A stretch of DNA of 64,000 bases from Phyto melanocephala (lineage: Eukaryota > Arthropoda > Insecta > Diptera > Rhinophoridae). The position numbers and the translations under genes were made by a program. Below the pieces are notes generated by a model that saw only the letters and a program-made list of their open reading frames with translations, made no database searches and was not told the DNA's origin. Numbering within the stretch: position 1 is the stretch's first letter; the number at the start of each line of letters is the position of its first letter. Positions 11,225 to 22,374 of the stretch are shown piece by piece. The stretch is taken from contig OW799233.1 in assembly GCA_941918925.1 (NCBI GenBank), positions 9,230,001 through 9,294,000 on the forward strand, written 5' to 3'.

Positions 11225-11742
11225 TCGCCATTTCGTAGTGGTGGCCATCATATTATATTCTGCTAATCCAGTCATTTCATTTGATACCCATACTGACTCC
11301 CTCTCTATTTTCGAAGAGCTAGAAAAATTAATTGTTTTGTTAATATTAGGAAAATCTAGGAAGAAGTTGTATTATGGTGCTTATATCTCAGTAGGTTTTA
11401 AAACGATTTTTTAACAATTCTCAGGATAATTTTCTGAGACTATGTTTTGTAATTTTGTGTGTCTTTTCAGAAGCTTGAGAAACTTGATAAATTTAATATA
11501 TTTTTCTATATGATTTTTGCCTATAACTTTGCAAATTAATGACCGATTTGTGCAAAAATCTTTTGAGAGTCAGGTCATTATCTAAAACTAGTAATAAATT
11601 TGTCTTTAAAAATGTAAATTTCGCTTGAAAAAATATGGAAAAAACAAAGGCTTGTTTATTTGTTTATATCTTATAAACTTATAAGGGCATTGTGGTGCAT
11701 TTTAATAGCGATTCATTTTTAAATATTTTTAAAAGATAAGTT
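11225..11742 (-). repeat. Family B repeat, part 1 of an interrupted copy
   Basis: Internal blocks CATTTCATTTGATACCCATA, CTTATATCTCAGTAGG, CCTATAACTTTGCAAATTAA and AATAGCGATTCATTTTTAAA are shared with the reverse-oriented copies at 32287-33152 and 44979-46085. The copy resumes after the inserted retrotransposon as ATCGAAAAAAAATATTGTAG at 12609. The left end is lost. Confidence 0.6.
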
Positions 11743-11755
11743 ATTGATGGGGTCG

Positions 11756-12599
11756 CCATAAGGGGCTATCATGTGAATTCTGAGCTGGTCGATGACTGTA
11801 GGAGAGCTCTACGGGAGATTTTAATGGAATACAGGTTAAGACTAAGCTGGGTGCGGGTCACTGAAACATTAGCGGAAATGAGATGGCTGATGAGTTGGCG
11901 AGACTGGGCTCGGAAATAGTGGATCCTGATAGGGTGGAGGCGGTTAGGCCTCCATTAGGTTTCTATTTTGGTAGGATCAGGGAATGGGTTCTAGGCGAGA
12001 CTAATCGGGACTAGAGTAACCGAACGGACTGCAGAGTGTCACGGACGCTGTGGCCGATACTCAGCAAATCTGATTCGGATTTGCTTCTAGTCAGAGATAG
12101 GGTCTGCGTGAGGACAATGATAGGGATTATTACAGGCCACTGCATGTTGGGCAGGATGACGGTAAGAAAAGGGCGGAGCCTCTCGGATATGTGTAGGCTG
12201 TGTGAGGATCCAGAGGAGTTGGAGACAGTTGAGCACATTCTGTGCCAATATCCCAGACTGCGGATTGGCAGATTGAGATGGCTAGGTAGTAGATTTCTTG
12301 GCGAATTGGGTGATGTCTCGAGCTGTGGACACGAGAATCTGATAGGATTCGTAATGGGAATGACCTGGCTTCGTGACTTGAGACCGGAAATGGGTCGTTT
12401 GTAGGGCCTTGGCTCTTTTTTGGCTTTAGTTTGTTGTCCACTTCTCACCTTTTCTGTCTTCTTTCTTTGTTCTTCCATTCTCTTCTTTTCGTGTTCTGAT
12501 TTCTATCTCTTTTACTACTTTTAAGGCGTCACAATGGACCGTATTGGTCTCTGGGTGAGGGTTGCTTCATACCGGCCTTACTTACCTACCTACCTACCT
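11756..12599 (+). pseudogene. 5'-truncated non-LTR retrotransposon (RNase H and zinc-knuckle end)
   Basis: The plus strand first reads GH*NISGNEMADELARLG near 11855, the C-terminal RNase H signature with one stop. A 122-codon open frame (12036-12404) then carries LLVRDRVCVRTMIGIITGH and a CRLCEDPEELETVEHILC zinc-binding motif (C-x2-C...H-x4-C), the usual C-terminus of insect RNase H-bearing non-LTR elements of the R1/LOA type. A short 3' UTR ends in (TACC)n. The unit is bounded by a 13-bp near-perfect duplication, ATTGATGGGGTCG (11743-11755) and ATTGATGGGATCG (12600-12612), inside a family B copy. It is much GC-richer than its flanks. Start and reverse transcriptase are missing. Confidence 0.75.
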
Positions 12600-12612
12600 A
12601 TTGATGGGATCG

Positions 12613-13700
12613 AAAAAAAATATTGTAGAAATAGAAAATGGAACGCAAAGGTACAAAAAAGATAAAATTAAACTTGACCATAACAATTTTCAATCTATTA
12701 TTACTCTGCCATTCGTCATGGTCGACGCTTAAATAACTCTATCAAAAAAAATAAAAAATCAGTCAGATTTGACAAATGCTTTATTGTAATATTGTGCTCA
12801 GCGATAAGGCTTAATTTTGGCTTAACGGGCTTGTTAGAAAAAATTGCGGCGTATTGGTTGAGACCAATTCACAACAGACCCTACAGACACAGAAAGAAAT
12901 ATTTTAGAATTGGAAAATGGAAAGAAAAGGTTTAAAAAAATAAAATAAAAGTGGCCATAACAATTTTTATTCTATTTTAATCTGACATTCATTATGATTG
13001 ACGCGTGAATAACTCTTACAAAATCAGTCAGATTCAGCTAATGTTTTTTTTTAGCAATATTGTATTCAGCGATGAGGCTTAATTTCGGCTTAATGGGTTT
13101 GTTAGAAAAAATTTGCGGTGTGTTGATTGAGACCAATCCACAACCGACTCTACAGACTCTTTTATAATCAGAAAAATTCACCGAGTTTTTGCAGTTTACA
13201 CGCTGGTAGCTTAGTTGGGAGTTATTTCTTTAAAAATAAAACCGTAGCTCTGATTGCACTCATTGGAAATCATAACCAAATCACGATCAATAAGGTTTTG
13301 TTTGAAAATATGGGTTAATAAAGATTCGCGCGAGATGTGGCTTTAACAGGATGCCGCTGCGTGCCAACTATTGACAGTTCTTATAATAGATTTACTAAAA
13401 TAAAACTTTACTTAATTTTGAGAAATGTACTTGTCAATTGGCCTCCAAAAAGCAATAATATGACATAACTATGTCACATGCTGTACAACATCAAGCTACT
13501 TGGAGAGAGCGCTTGAAGGGCTTAATCAAAGAAACATCGACAATTTCTTAAGCTAAAACAGACTTTGTTCTTTTCACTAGGCAATACGTTAACATGATTA
13601 AAGAGTAAATCGTACCTCATCGGATATCGCAAAGTATGTAGGTCTCAATCTGGAGCTGAAACTATTTTGGTTTCAGAACATTCAATCAGGAGCGTTAGGA
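12613..13700 (+). pseudogene. Tc1/mariner transposase relic with tandemly duplicated catalytic segment
   Basis: Two tandem units of about 275 bp (12613-12890 and 12891-13165) each hold a decayed copy of the first catalytic aspartate motif. The first reads IVLSDKA*FWLNGLVRKNCG, the second IVFSDEA*FRLNGFVRKN; compare the family's FSDEAHFWLNGFVNKQNC. After the second unit the relic continues: SLHAGSLVGSYFFKN (around 13195), EMWL*QDAAACQ (second aspartate motif WFQQDGATCHT, around 13335) and NWPPKSNNMT (around 13440; family NWPPRSCDLTPLD). All frames are broken. Terminal repeats were not located, and the final 200-300 bp is assigned by position only. The first unit also overlaps the end of the interrupted family B copy. 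Confidence 0.65.
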
Positions 13701-14738
13701 ACATATTTAGCTACCTTGGCAGTAGGAATGTAAGTAAGATTCAGGGCAAAAGTTTTAAGAACACTAACTGACTGTTTGTGAAAGCGTTACCGATGGTGTG
13801 GTAATAGCACTCACCCAATCCACATACCATAAGGTCATATAAATTAAGCTGCGAAACTCGTTCCTCCCCATGCTAAACTGTCTTCCGTGCAATACGTTTC
13901 ATTTACAGCAGAAAGAAGCATTTAAGAACGAATGGCCGTCGTACTTACAACGTTGATGTTTTGTTAAGATTTTTTTCTACTGTTTAATTTATAAAAATTA
14001 AAATATCTTTATAAGAGGTTTATAAATCAAATTTTAATAGAAAACGTTTTATTTATAAGCCTTTAATCATTTTTATGAATAAGACAGTTAGAAAATAAAA
14101 TAAACGCATGTCAACGCAGAAAACCCAAAAACAATTAAGCATTTGAAAGCAACTATTGCTAATGCATTAACATTATACAGAGTTCGTCTGAATGGAATCA
14201 TATTACCACATTAATGCCATAAAATTATCTATTAAATACGGCCAATTTCATGGATATTTAAACACTTTTCAGGCTTTTAGTTTTAGCTGTACGCCACAAA
14301 AAAAAAAAAAATAAATTAAACAATTCAAAACAAAAACCCAATTTTAGTATCTGCTTATACGCCTTGTGTACTTAATTAACATCAATAAATATTATTATCT
14401 TTTATTATAATTTAATACGATTTTTTGCTATATCCCGCGCTAAAATAGTTATTCAACAGATAAAAGTTATTTGACGATAATAATAAAACATATCGCCATA
14501 AATAATAATAAAATAGAATTTTGAACAGTTTAATGGGGGAGTCTATAATATAAATTAACTTGTATTCAAACGGTTTGTATTAATAGCTGTTTTGTCATTA
14601 AACTATAAATGTTGATGACTTAATATCTGATAAGGACATTCGATGACGTTGTTACTTATCATTATGATAAGCTCGCAAAAATTATTAAGAAAGTCTTTTT
14701 TAATTTGCTAACTGTGTGCCATAAAATGTTCAAATATT

Positions 14739-14772
<34 letters not shown>

Positions 14773-14856
14773 ATTATTCATATTTATTTGTTGTGCGAGA
14801 TATTTCGGTTTAAGGTCAGAAATCTTCTGACATTTCAGTTTGAATATCTTTTGTAA
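13701..14856. other. Unassigned tract with CT microsatellite
   Basis: About 13700-13950 is GC-richer than average and may be further transposon debris, but I could not assign it. The rest is AT-rich. A (CT)14 microsatellite lies at 14742-14769. Confidence 0.5.
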
Positions 14857-15420
14857 CCCCCATACCTAAACAGGAGCGTTGAGCGTTAAGCGTTGGAGTT
14901 TTAAGGCAGAATTAGTCTTTACTTTCTGTTCCGTTCCGAATCAGCTGACTTCATTCTGTTAAATAGAAAATGTGTACAAGTCGTTAGTTGTTCTGTTACT
15001 TTCCGTGCCGTTGCGGACGAACCTGTAGAAAATAGAATTCAACGTTAAGTGACGGCCATTGAGAGAGAAACAGCTGATATTTAGGTGCCTATATTTTAAA
15101 GGTGGCTGCCACATAGAGACTCTGTTTGCTTATAGATGAAATCTGACACTAAAAATTTTTTTATGTATGGACTTCGACGAGAAAAATAAACAAAAAATAG
15201 AATAAGCTTGTTTTTGTAAGATTACCTTGTATATTAAGGCAGATGATTTTTTACAGAAGAAGTAACTACAAAAATTAAACAACAGAACGGCATGTCACAG
15301 AACGACAACAGAAAGTAGAGACTAATGAAGCCTTTACATGTGTTTTGTTTTTGTTACAATAACAAAGTACATGCAAAATTACAACGCTTGACGCTCAACG
15401 CTCTTGTTTAGGTATGGGCC
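14857..15420. mobile_element. Inverted-repeat mini-element, family E copy 1
   Basis: Ends are CATACCTAAACAGGAGCGTT..AGCGTTAAGCGTTG on the left and the reverse complement (CAACGCTTGACGCTCAACGC..TTGTTTAGGTATGGGCC) on the right. Inner blocks AGTCTTTACTTTCTGTT and AACAGAAAGTAGAGACTAAT also pair. TAA stands at both borders (14854-14856 and 15421-15423). GGCCC termini with a 3-bp TAA duplication resemble PIF/Harbinger MITEs, but the left GGCCC is mutated to CCCCC. Non-coding. Confidence 0.6.
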
Positions 15421-16377
15421 TAAGTAGTAGGCAAATGATTTTAGTTTACTTTTGTTTTTTCCTGTCATTGCGAAGCTAAAAAATTATTTTCCATATTTTG
15501 TGTTAACAAATTTCATTTTGTGTATTTTATAATCTAAAACAAGAAATAAATAACTCAATAAATTTGTAATCCCCATGGTGACTTTTGACCCACCCTGCTA
15601 TTGTACCAATGTGGTCATTCGCCTGACCACAAAGTACCCGGTTAGTGCTCCTACTGAAAATAACATCCCCTTTATTTTAAACTTAAGTATTTTTCTCGTT
15701 CTATTTTCAGTACGAGACGACCAAACCATTTGACCATTCAAAAGTATTTTTCTCAAGAGCCGTCTTTTGATTTGAATGCTTCGTAATACTTCCATATCGT
15801 CGATAAACTATTGATCCATTTCTTGCTTTAGCGGCGGCTATTTAATTGCAATGACTTGAAAACTAACACAAGTATTCGACATTGTGACTATTTCTTCGAT
15901 GTCAAGTTCGTCAGAAAAAATAACAGAGGCCTGTAGCGCTACAAAACTTTGTTAAATCAAACCTGCAGCTGCGTGTACCGCATAAATTTTGTCTTATAAT
16001 GCTGTACAAGTATTTGGCAGTCTAAATGATTCCAAAATGTCAATGTCATTCAAGAATATGTCAAGGCTTGATCTTGTAGCCACACTCTATACCACGGTAA
16101 ACATTAAGACTGAATTTAAATTTAACAACAGCTGAGTTGGCTTTACAGTTAGGGTACCCAGATTTGAAATTCACCATAACAGTACAACCACGACAAAAAA
16201 TTTAATTTTTCTTAAAACGCGAACATGACATGAAAGTAATTATTTTCATTAGTTATAGCTTATTTATTAAACATCTAAATTAGTTTTTTAAAAAACAGTA
16301 CATTTTAGCACTACTTTGGGTACTGCTTTTGTACTGCTATAAACAGTACGTCTGACACTTCTATTTACGGTAGTCTT
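15421..16377. other. Unassigned tract
   Basis: The minus strand at about 15598-15850 has mixed-frame readings with near-average codon composition (for example RYGSITKHSNQKTALEKNTF) that suggest decayed coding sequence. I could not tie it to a family. No other feature seen. Confidence 0.3.
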
Positions 16378-17200
16378 TTTATACCCTTCACACGATAGTG
16401 TTAACGGGTATTATTATGTTCGTCTCCCTGTTTGTACTTTTTCGCGACCTTAGAAATTATTATCTGTTCCGACTCCTTATAAATAGAGAAGACGATTTAG
16501 TTATGTCCGTCTGTTTGTCCTTCTATGTGAGCGTTGAAATCAATATTTTAAAGCTCTTACATGTCCTACGGATTCGTATGTGGTATTAATTTATCAGAAA
16601 TATTTTGAAGAATTTCGCTATTGAAATTCAGCAATTTTGCTCATTAGCGGCTTAGATAAAAGCAAAAAACTTTGAAAGCCTCTGTTTTACTAAACAAAGT
16701 TAATTTTTGCAGCTCCCAGATAACATCTTGTCCCGTTTGTTGAATGCAACTTTAAGATATACATATAAGAATATTCGTTTAAAATATTGCTTAAACCGGT
16801 CCATGAACGGCAAAGGTATTGGAAAAAATATCAATATTTTTATTGATATACCGACAACAAAAGCAAGAGGTCGCTGATACCTTTGTATGGAGGTAAGATC
16901 AAGATGGTACAAGCTGTGTGGATTTTTTGTTGCAGTTGTTATATATATTTATGCTTATAAATGTGTATGAATATATGAAATGTAGTCTTCGTCAGCCGAA
17001 TTGTTGAAATTAAGAAGTTTTTTGTTTATTTGTTATTAGTCGCACGAACACGATCACAGACAGCAAGTGTGTACGTCAGAGTCAGATTTAAAAACACCTG
17101 CTTCACAAATAACTGGTATGTACAGATTATAGCTAGATATCTAATCTTTTGTGAAGGGTATATAAGATTCGGCACAGCCGAATATGGCGCTCTTACTTAT
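16378..17200 (+). repeat. Family B dispersed repeat
   Basis: The left end is TTTATACCCTTCACACGATA. The right end is GTGAAGGGTATATAAGATTC, GGCACAGCCGAATATGGCGC, TCTTACTT. The interior keeps AATTTCGCTATTGAAATTCA and the TTGAAATCAATATTTTAAAG block. It lacks the long poly-A/T tract of the younger copies. Non-coding: the short open frames within are incidental. Confidence 0.65.
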
Positions 17201-17261
17201 CACTATTTTAGGATAATTTTAATCGGTTCTTTTCTTTAAACTTTTTCAGCATAAGCCCCTT

Positions 17262-17511
17262 AATGCCGAGTCACTTAGAATCCGTCATATATCGTCCATT
17301 TTCTCTTTAAACTGACATTTACGTGATGACAGAAAAATAGATGAAAGTAAAAATCAGCTGATAGCTGTCAAATTACTCAACGTACGCTAAGAGTTGAAAG
17401 TTGATCAACTTCAGTATTTTGTGTTTATATTAAAAAAATCTGTAATCCAACTCAGCTGTCAGTTGAAAACGGCAACGATTGACGTATGACGGATTTCTTG
17501 TGCCTCGGCCT
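17262..17511. mobile_element. Inverted-repeat mini-element
   Basis: Ends ATGCCGAGTCACTTAGAATC, CGTCATA (left) and, reversed, GGCCGAGGCACAAGAAATCC, GTCATACG (right) pair over about 28 bp with mismatches. Flanks are TTA-rich (TTA on the left, TTTAA on the right), but the exact duplication is unclear. Non-coding. Confidence 0.5.
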
Positions 17512-19178
17512 TTAAATTGTTACCATGGTCATAGCGACTCTGCCGAATTTTATCTGCCTCTTTTTAATAGAAAGACTGTTTGTTCTTGAATGCTTAACAA
17601 ATGCCATAAATATTTGATCTAAATCGATCATATATTTTTCTTGCAACTTGCGTCAAGGAAGTGTAAAAATGATTTATTATTCGTTAATGCATACATAATT
17701 ACAATAATTTGTTCAATCTGTTATTAAATTTGACCTTTTACATCGACTATTTTTATGAGTGTATATGAGTAGTTCGTTTGAAATCAAATGAAAAATTTCC
17801 AATCATTTGTTTTTGTTATCACCACAAGACACTCTAAATATTAAGCGGTGCAGCAGTGACCAATATGAGTGACCAGTAGTGGGGCCGTAGTGAAAGTATG
17901 CAAAAACTGCAGTGACTAAAAAATGACGTTGCATTTGTCCAGTTGACAAGAATCAATTAACAATTTAATTGCTGTTGTTGTTGTTGTTTGCTGAGTAATC
18001 ACAAATGTTTCAATGTTAAATTGATTTGGTTGATTTTTGTAAAAAAATTTTATTTCACCATAATCAACATGAAATATTTTGACCCAATTGGAAATCGAGA
18101 AATTTTTGATGGTATTTTTTTGCTGACAAATTAGAGGATTGATTGATTTTATAAAATTTTTTGATACATTGAAAAGACTTTACAAATAGGGAATTTATAA
18201 ATGATTATCGAAATTTGTTTTTAAAAAATAAAGTTGATCTCCTATTTTCTACAAATATATAATAAGTGCATTGTGTAAACGAAAATGATAAAAAGAAAAA
18301 TTTTCCTCTTCATATAGAATTCATTAAAAATGGGATGCCATTTCAACTGATAACGGTATGCATATGTGCACGTGTAAGTAAGTGTTCGCTAATGTTTCCA
18401 ATCGGAAATGAATTGATAAATGAAATTATTTATTTATTCTAAAATATTTGTTCATAAAAATTACTTCCTAAAAATTCTAATATATTTTATTTATTGATAA
18501 AATGAAAAAAAAAACAAATAAAACAAACACTACAATTTTATATGATAAAAAACACAAGCACTTGTCTACACAATTAGAATGATTGCATCGATTAATCATA
18601 ATTTTTTTTATTTCAAGAGTTTGACTTATTATAAAAACAAATATGGAATATAATAGATAGGGTGACGGACAAAAAGGCAGTCAATCAAAAAATGGAAATA
18701 CACATTCGAATTTCGAATAAGTCACACACACACACACACACCCAGACATAAAAATAGTAAAATGCATAACCATGTTAACGTATTCAAATTTTATATGCAA
18801 ATCGATGGCAGAAAACAATTTTTATAGTTTTTATTTTATTATTTGTTGTTGTTTATATTTAAATTGAAATTAGTTTTTTTTTTTGCTAAATATTGTCTTC
18901 ATTTGTTTCCAATCAAAAATTGTTCGTTTTAGCAAAATTATTTATAATAAGGGTATTCACAAGGGGTTGCGAAAACTGTGGAGTGCAAAAATGCATTGTT
19001 TCTTTTAACACAAACAAACCGTGTACATTTGCAATTTGCTTCACTTTAGTGCTTTATTTGCACTAGAAAAACATTAAGCAACATTGGCTGTTTATAAAAG
19101 AGGCAACAACTGTTTTTTGACATTTCGACCGTCATATATTTTTTATGGAGGAAAACGAAAATTATAACATTTATTTTA
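17512..19178. other. AT-rich non-coding tract with AC microsatellite
   Basis: Contains a (GTT)n run near 17967-17986 and (AC)n at 18723-18741. Nothing else recognised. Confidence 0.5.
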
Positions 19179-19803
19179 TCTGTATATATAAAAGTGAAAC
19201 TCTGTGTGTGTGTGTGTGTTAGCTATAGACTCCGAAACTGTAAAACCGATCGCACTTAAACTTTGGCAAGTTGTTGTACACATTCCAGGGAGTGTTTATG
19301 GGTGGCAAAAAGTGGGCGGGGCCACGCCCATACACAATTAGTTATCAATTTTAGCTTCTTGCACTTGACCGATTTTTCTGAAACTTTGCACACATGTCAA
19401 GCTGTCATGACTAAATAATTTCGTGATAAGAAAAGTGGGCGGGGCCACGCCCCTAAAAAAGTTTTAATTTTGAGGTACTTGCACTGGACCGATTTCTCTG
19501 AAACTTTGCACACATATTGAGCTGTCATGACTATACAATTTCTTTATTAAAAAAGTGTGCAGTACCACGCCCATAAAAAATAAATTATCATTTGAAGCTA
19601 CTTGAACTTCACCGATTTTTCTGAAACTTTGCACACATATTGAGCTGTCATGACTTTACAGTTTCGTAATTAGAAAAGTGGGCCATGCCACGCCCATTAA
19701 AAAAAGTTATACTTTTTAGCTTCTTGCACTTAATATTCAATTAAAATTCAGAATGCAGTTTTATTCATTAAGGGGCGTAGCAACGCGCGCCGGGCTTTTC
19801 TAG
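19179..19803 (+). mobile_element. Helitron-like element, family A copy 2
   Basis: Starts A^TCTGTATATATAAAAGTG with a (TG)n run and ends GGGGCGTAGCAACGCGCGCC, GGGC, TTTTCTAG^T. About four internal tandem units of 120 bp, each with a GGGCG..CCACGCCC dyad. It is the shortest complete copy (625 bp). Non-coding. Confidence 0.75.
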
Positions 19804-20254
19804 TAAACAATAATAATAAAAAAATATATATTTATAAGTCCCATATAATAGAGCTTCTACTCTTGTAAAAGAGTTTTCTGAGGCCAAATTAGGGCATTCG
19901 ATTGCTTGTAGAATCCCTATACCCAAAACAGCCGAATGCTCTATTTTGACCCCTGGATAAATTTGAATTTGCTTGAATTTGTTAAATAAATTATTAGTAA
20001 CCCTTGAAAGAGCAGTTTGATACCTGTCAGTTAGGCTTAGCAAAAATGAAGCATTACAGGAGGGTAATAATGAAAATTTGGCGAATGCATTTTGAAAATT
20101 TCTTACAAACTGTGATCGGAAGCAAGGCCTATCTATTCAGCCGGTAGTCTTGATTCATTTGCTGATTTTTTTTCTCACCTTTTTTAAATTTCAGCTGTCA
20201 AATTATATAGGTAATAAAAAATTCTTTATCTTCGCTTACTAATTTAAAATTTTA

Positions 20255-20371
20255 GGGCCGTAATCATAAAAAATATTTTAGGTATACTAAAGGCTTATTT
20301 GACAGATGTTGTAGAGAAATTTGTCAAATAAGCCTTTAATAAACCTAAAATATTTTTTATGAATACGGCCC
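20255..20371. mobile_element. Harbinger-type mini-element (117 bp) with TTA duplication
   Basis: An almost complete hairpin: GGGCCGTAATCATAAAAAAT, ATTTTAGG..AAAGGCTTATTTGACA in the left arm and the complement in the right arm, with a loop of about 15 bp. TTA lies directly outside both ends (20252-20254 and 20372-20374). GGGCC termini plus a 3-bp TWA duplication are the PIF/Harbinger hallmark. Non-coding. Confidence 0.75.
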
Positions 20372-20659
20372 TTAAACTTTATCAATACAAAATTTAAAGA
20401 AAAAAATATTCTACCAATTGAGGCTACCTAAATAGTTAATATGCCTTGGTCGAAATATGGACATAAATTGAGATGGCTGCGGAGAAAAGAGAAAAAAAAT
20501 TCAGAAAGTCAGCATAAATAGTTGATACTAAAGCACCAATATTTTCATATCAATATGGAAGCGGTGCGTGAGAGTGTGGATAAAAATTCGGAAGCATTAA
20601 GATGGTGTTGTGGACATACAGCATTCTTCATAACTGGCACAAGACGAGGGTTGACTTTT

Positions 20660-21310
20660 TTATTTCTGGACTAGAGACAACAAATCATTGAAAAAAAATC
20701 TTGGAAAATGGTTTTATCGCTTTTCAAAACTTTCTCCATAAACATCAATACACTTTTGCATTCGTGTGAGCTAATTTTCGAAACACTTTTTCCACTTTAA
20801 TTGAGGTACCTTTAAAACATGCATTTTTAAAGCACTTTGAACGCATGTCGACTGACTTTTGTAGAGTTTTGCTCATCTTGGAAGACCCATACAGTCAACG
20901 GCTGTTAACTTTCCTACTCACTACACATAGTGCCATAATTTCGCTACTGTTCGCGTTTTGATGTACCACGATCGTATTTTTGAGTATTTCTTGAAACCAA
21001 TTGACACCATTCTTTTATTAAGCGATTGTTAAGTTATGTGAGGTCGAAAGCAAACAAATCTTTTTTACAGCCAGATGTTCATGCGATATCGAATATATGC
21101 TGAGCCCACTTATATTTAAGGTTGTCTCCATCTCACGATAGGTTACCTGATGATCTTGCAGTATAATTTCTCGCACAACATCAATGTTTTTGGGAACAAC
21201 AACCGTTTTTAGACGACCTTTACGAAAGTCGTCGTTGAGCGAACTACGGAAACGATTAAAAACATAAAAACGTATGGTACTTCATTGCTTAAAATTGAAT
21301 TGAGTTCATC
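20660..21310 (-). pseudogene. Mariner transposase relic
   Basis: The minus strand, starting near 21245, reads FRKGRLKTVVVPKNIDVV, then REIILQDHQVTYREMETTLN and ISGLSIYSISHEHLAVKKIC. This is the second helix-turn-helix region of mariner transposases. Further along come HNLTIA, VNWFQEIL, QKYDRGTSKRE and TVWVFQDEQNSTKVSR, which match the family in order. The segment that should hold the first catalytic aspartate (GDESW) is absent, so there is an internal deletion between about 20950 and 20910. Frameshifts are common. No terminal repeats were identified. Confidence 0.75.
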
Positions 21311-21494
21311 TACGCTTTTTTGTTAATTTAATCCGAATTGAATGTTGTAAAAAATAATCGAACGAAAATGTTAACGATTTTGTTCTATCGGGTGTCCCAA
21401 CTAGAACACAATTTTTAAATTTTAAATAAAACACAGATATTTAAAAAAAAAAAATCGTGAAACTTTATTATATCGTAAAGTAGACAGAATGAGG

Positions 21495-21893
21495 TTATGA
21501 ATGGAACAATATATCGTGCAGATGGCCGCCGCGGCTTTGCTGGCACACACGCGATCTTTTAATGAAATTTTCAATTACCTTTTTGCATAAATGCTGCGGT
21601 TTTTCATTGATGCAGCGTCCAATTTCCTCTTTTAAGACTTGAGTCGTCGTCGGCTTATTCGCGTAAACCATCGACTTCAAAAAACCCCAAAGAAAAAAAT
21701 CTAAAGATGTTAAATCACACGATCTAGGCGGCCAATTCTGGTCTCCAAAACGCGAAATAACACGACCGGAAAATGACTGATGCAGCAATTGAATTGTTTC
21801 TCTGGCTGTATGACATGTGGCGCCATCTTGTTGAAACCACATGCCCTCCACATTCATTTCTTCAATTCTAGGCAAGAAAAAACTGGTTATCAT
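21495..21893 (-). pseudogene. Tc1/mariner transposase, C-terminal catalytic part
   Basis: A 132-residue minus-strand frame carries MWFQQDGATCHTARETIQLL (second catalytic aspartate), RFGDQNWPPRSCDLTSLDFF and LWGFLKSMVYANKPTT (third acidic position and following helix). These are landmarks of the insect Tc1/mariner-like transposases related to IS630. Upstream the same reading extends as QAQTVNGVRYREMITSFFLP. The central part with the first catalytic FSDEAHF motif is missing, so the protein cannot be active. The C-terminus is near natural. Confidence 0.85.
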
Positions 21894-22185
21894 TTCACGA
21901 TACCGAACACCATTGACTGTTTGCGCTTGACCTGCCTGGATGGAGTTTGAGCGACATCATCACGTACAGCTGCGACATTTTCGGTCGATCGACCTGGTCG
22001 AAGGCGCGTTGTTGTCTTTACATCACTAACAGACCCAGTTTCGGCAAATTTATCCATTAATCTCTTTACATTTAACTCTTTTGGAGCATTATTGTGACCC
22101 CAAATTGATCGCAATTTGCGAACTGTAGCCGCAAAACTTTCACCATTTTGGCAAAACAATTTCACAATGAGAATGCGTTGTTCAG
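21894..22185 (-). pseudogene. Tc1/mariner transposase, N-terminal DNA-binding part
   Basis: The minus strand reads WSAEQRILIVKLFCQNGESF, AATVRKLRSIWGHNNAP and LNVKRLMDKFAETGSVSD, the first helix-turn-helix of this transposase group, then RPGRSTENVAAVRDDVAQTP. The start is broken: the ATG at about 22193 is one base out of frame with WSAEQR. The reading then jumps across a deletion into the catalytic part annotated at 21495-21893. Confidence 0.8.
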
Positions 22186-22374
22186 CGCTCCATTTTTACT
22201 AACCTCGTACCTTCTACTAGCAAACAATAACAACTGTTCAAATGTCAAAAAATGACACTTCGAATGGCACCAAAAATAAAAATTGCGTTCTAGTTGGGAC
22301 ACCCGATATTTTTTTTGCCGACATGAATTTTTGAAGTTCCTGTAAACAACACGAATAGCGTTCATTGTTCATTG

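Larger units (their letters stand above)
21388..22306 (-). mobile_element. Internally deleted Tc1/mariner element with intact TIRs
   Basis: The termini are TCGGGTGTCCCAACTAGAAC and its exact complement at the other end, bordered by TA on both sides (21386-21387 and 22307-22308). At 919 bp it is shorter than a full element of about 1.3 kb. The transposase reading is split into the two fragments annotated separately. The sharp TIRs suggest a fairly recent non-autonomous copy, inserted beside the older mariner relic at 20660-21310. Confidence 0.85.

Noticed and set aside
12011..12478. 155-codon minus-strand open frame
   Set aside because: It is antisense to the retrotransposon frame that carries the zinc-knuckle and RNase H evidence. 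It has no motif of its own.
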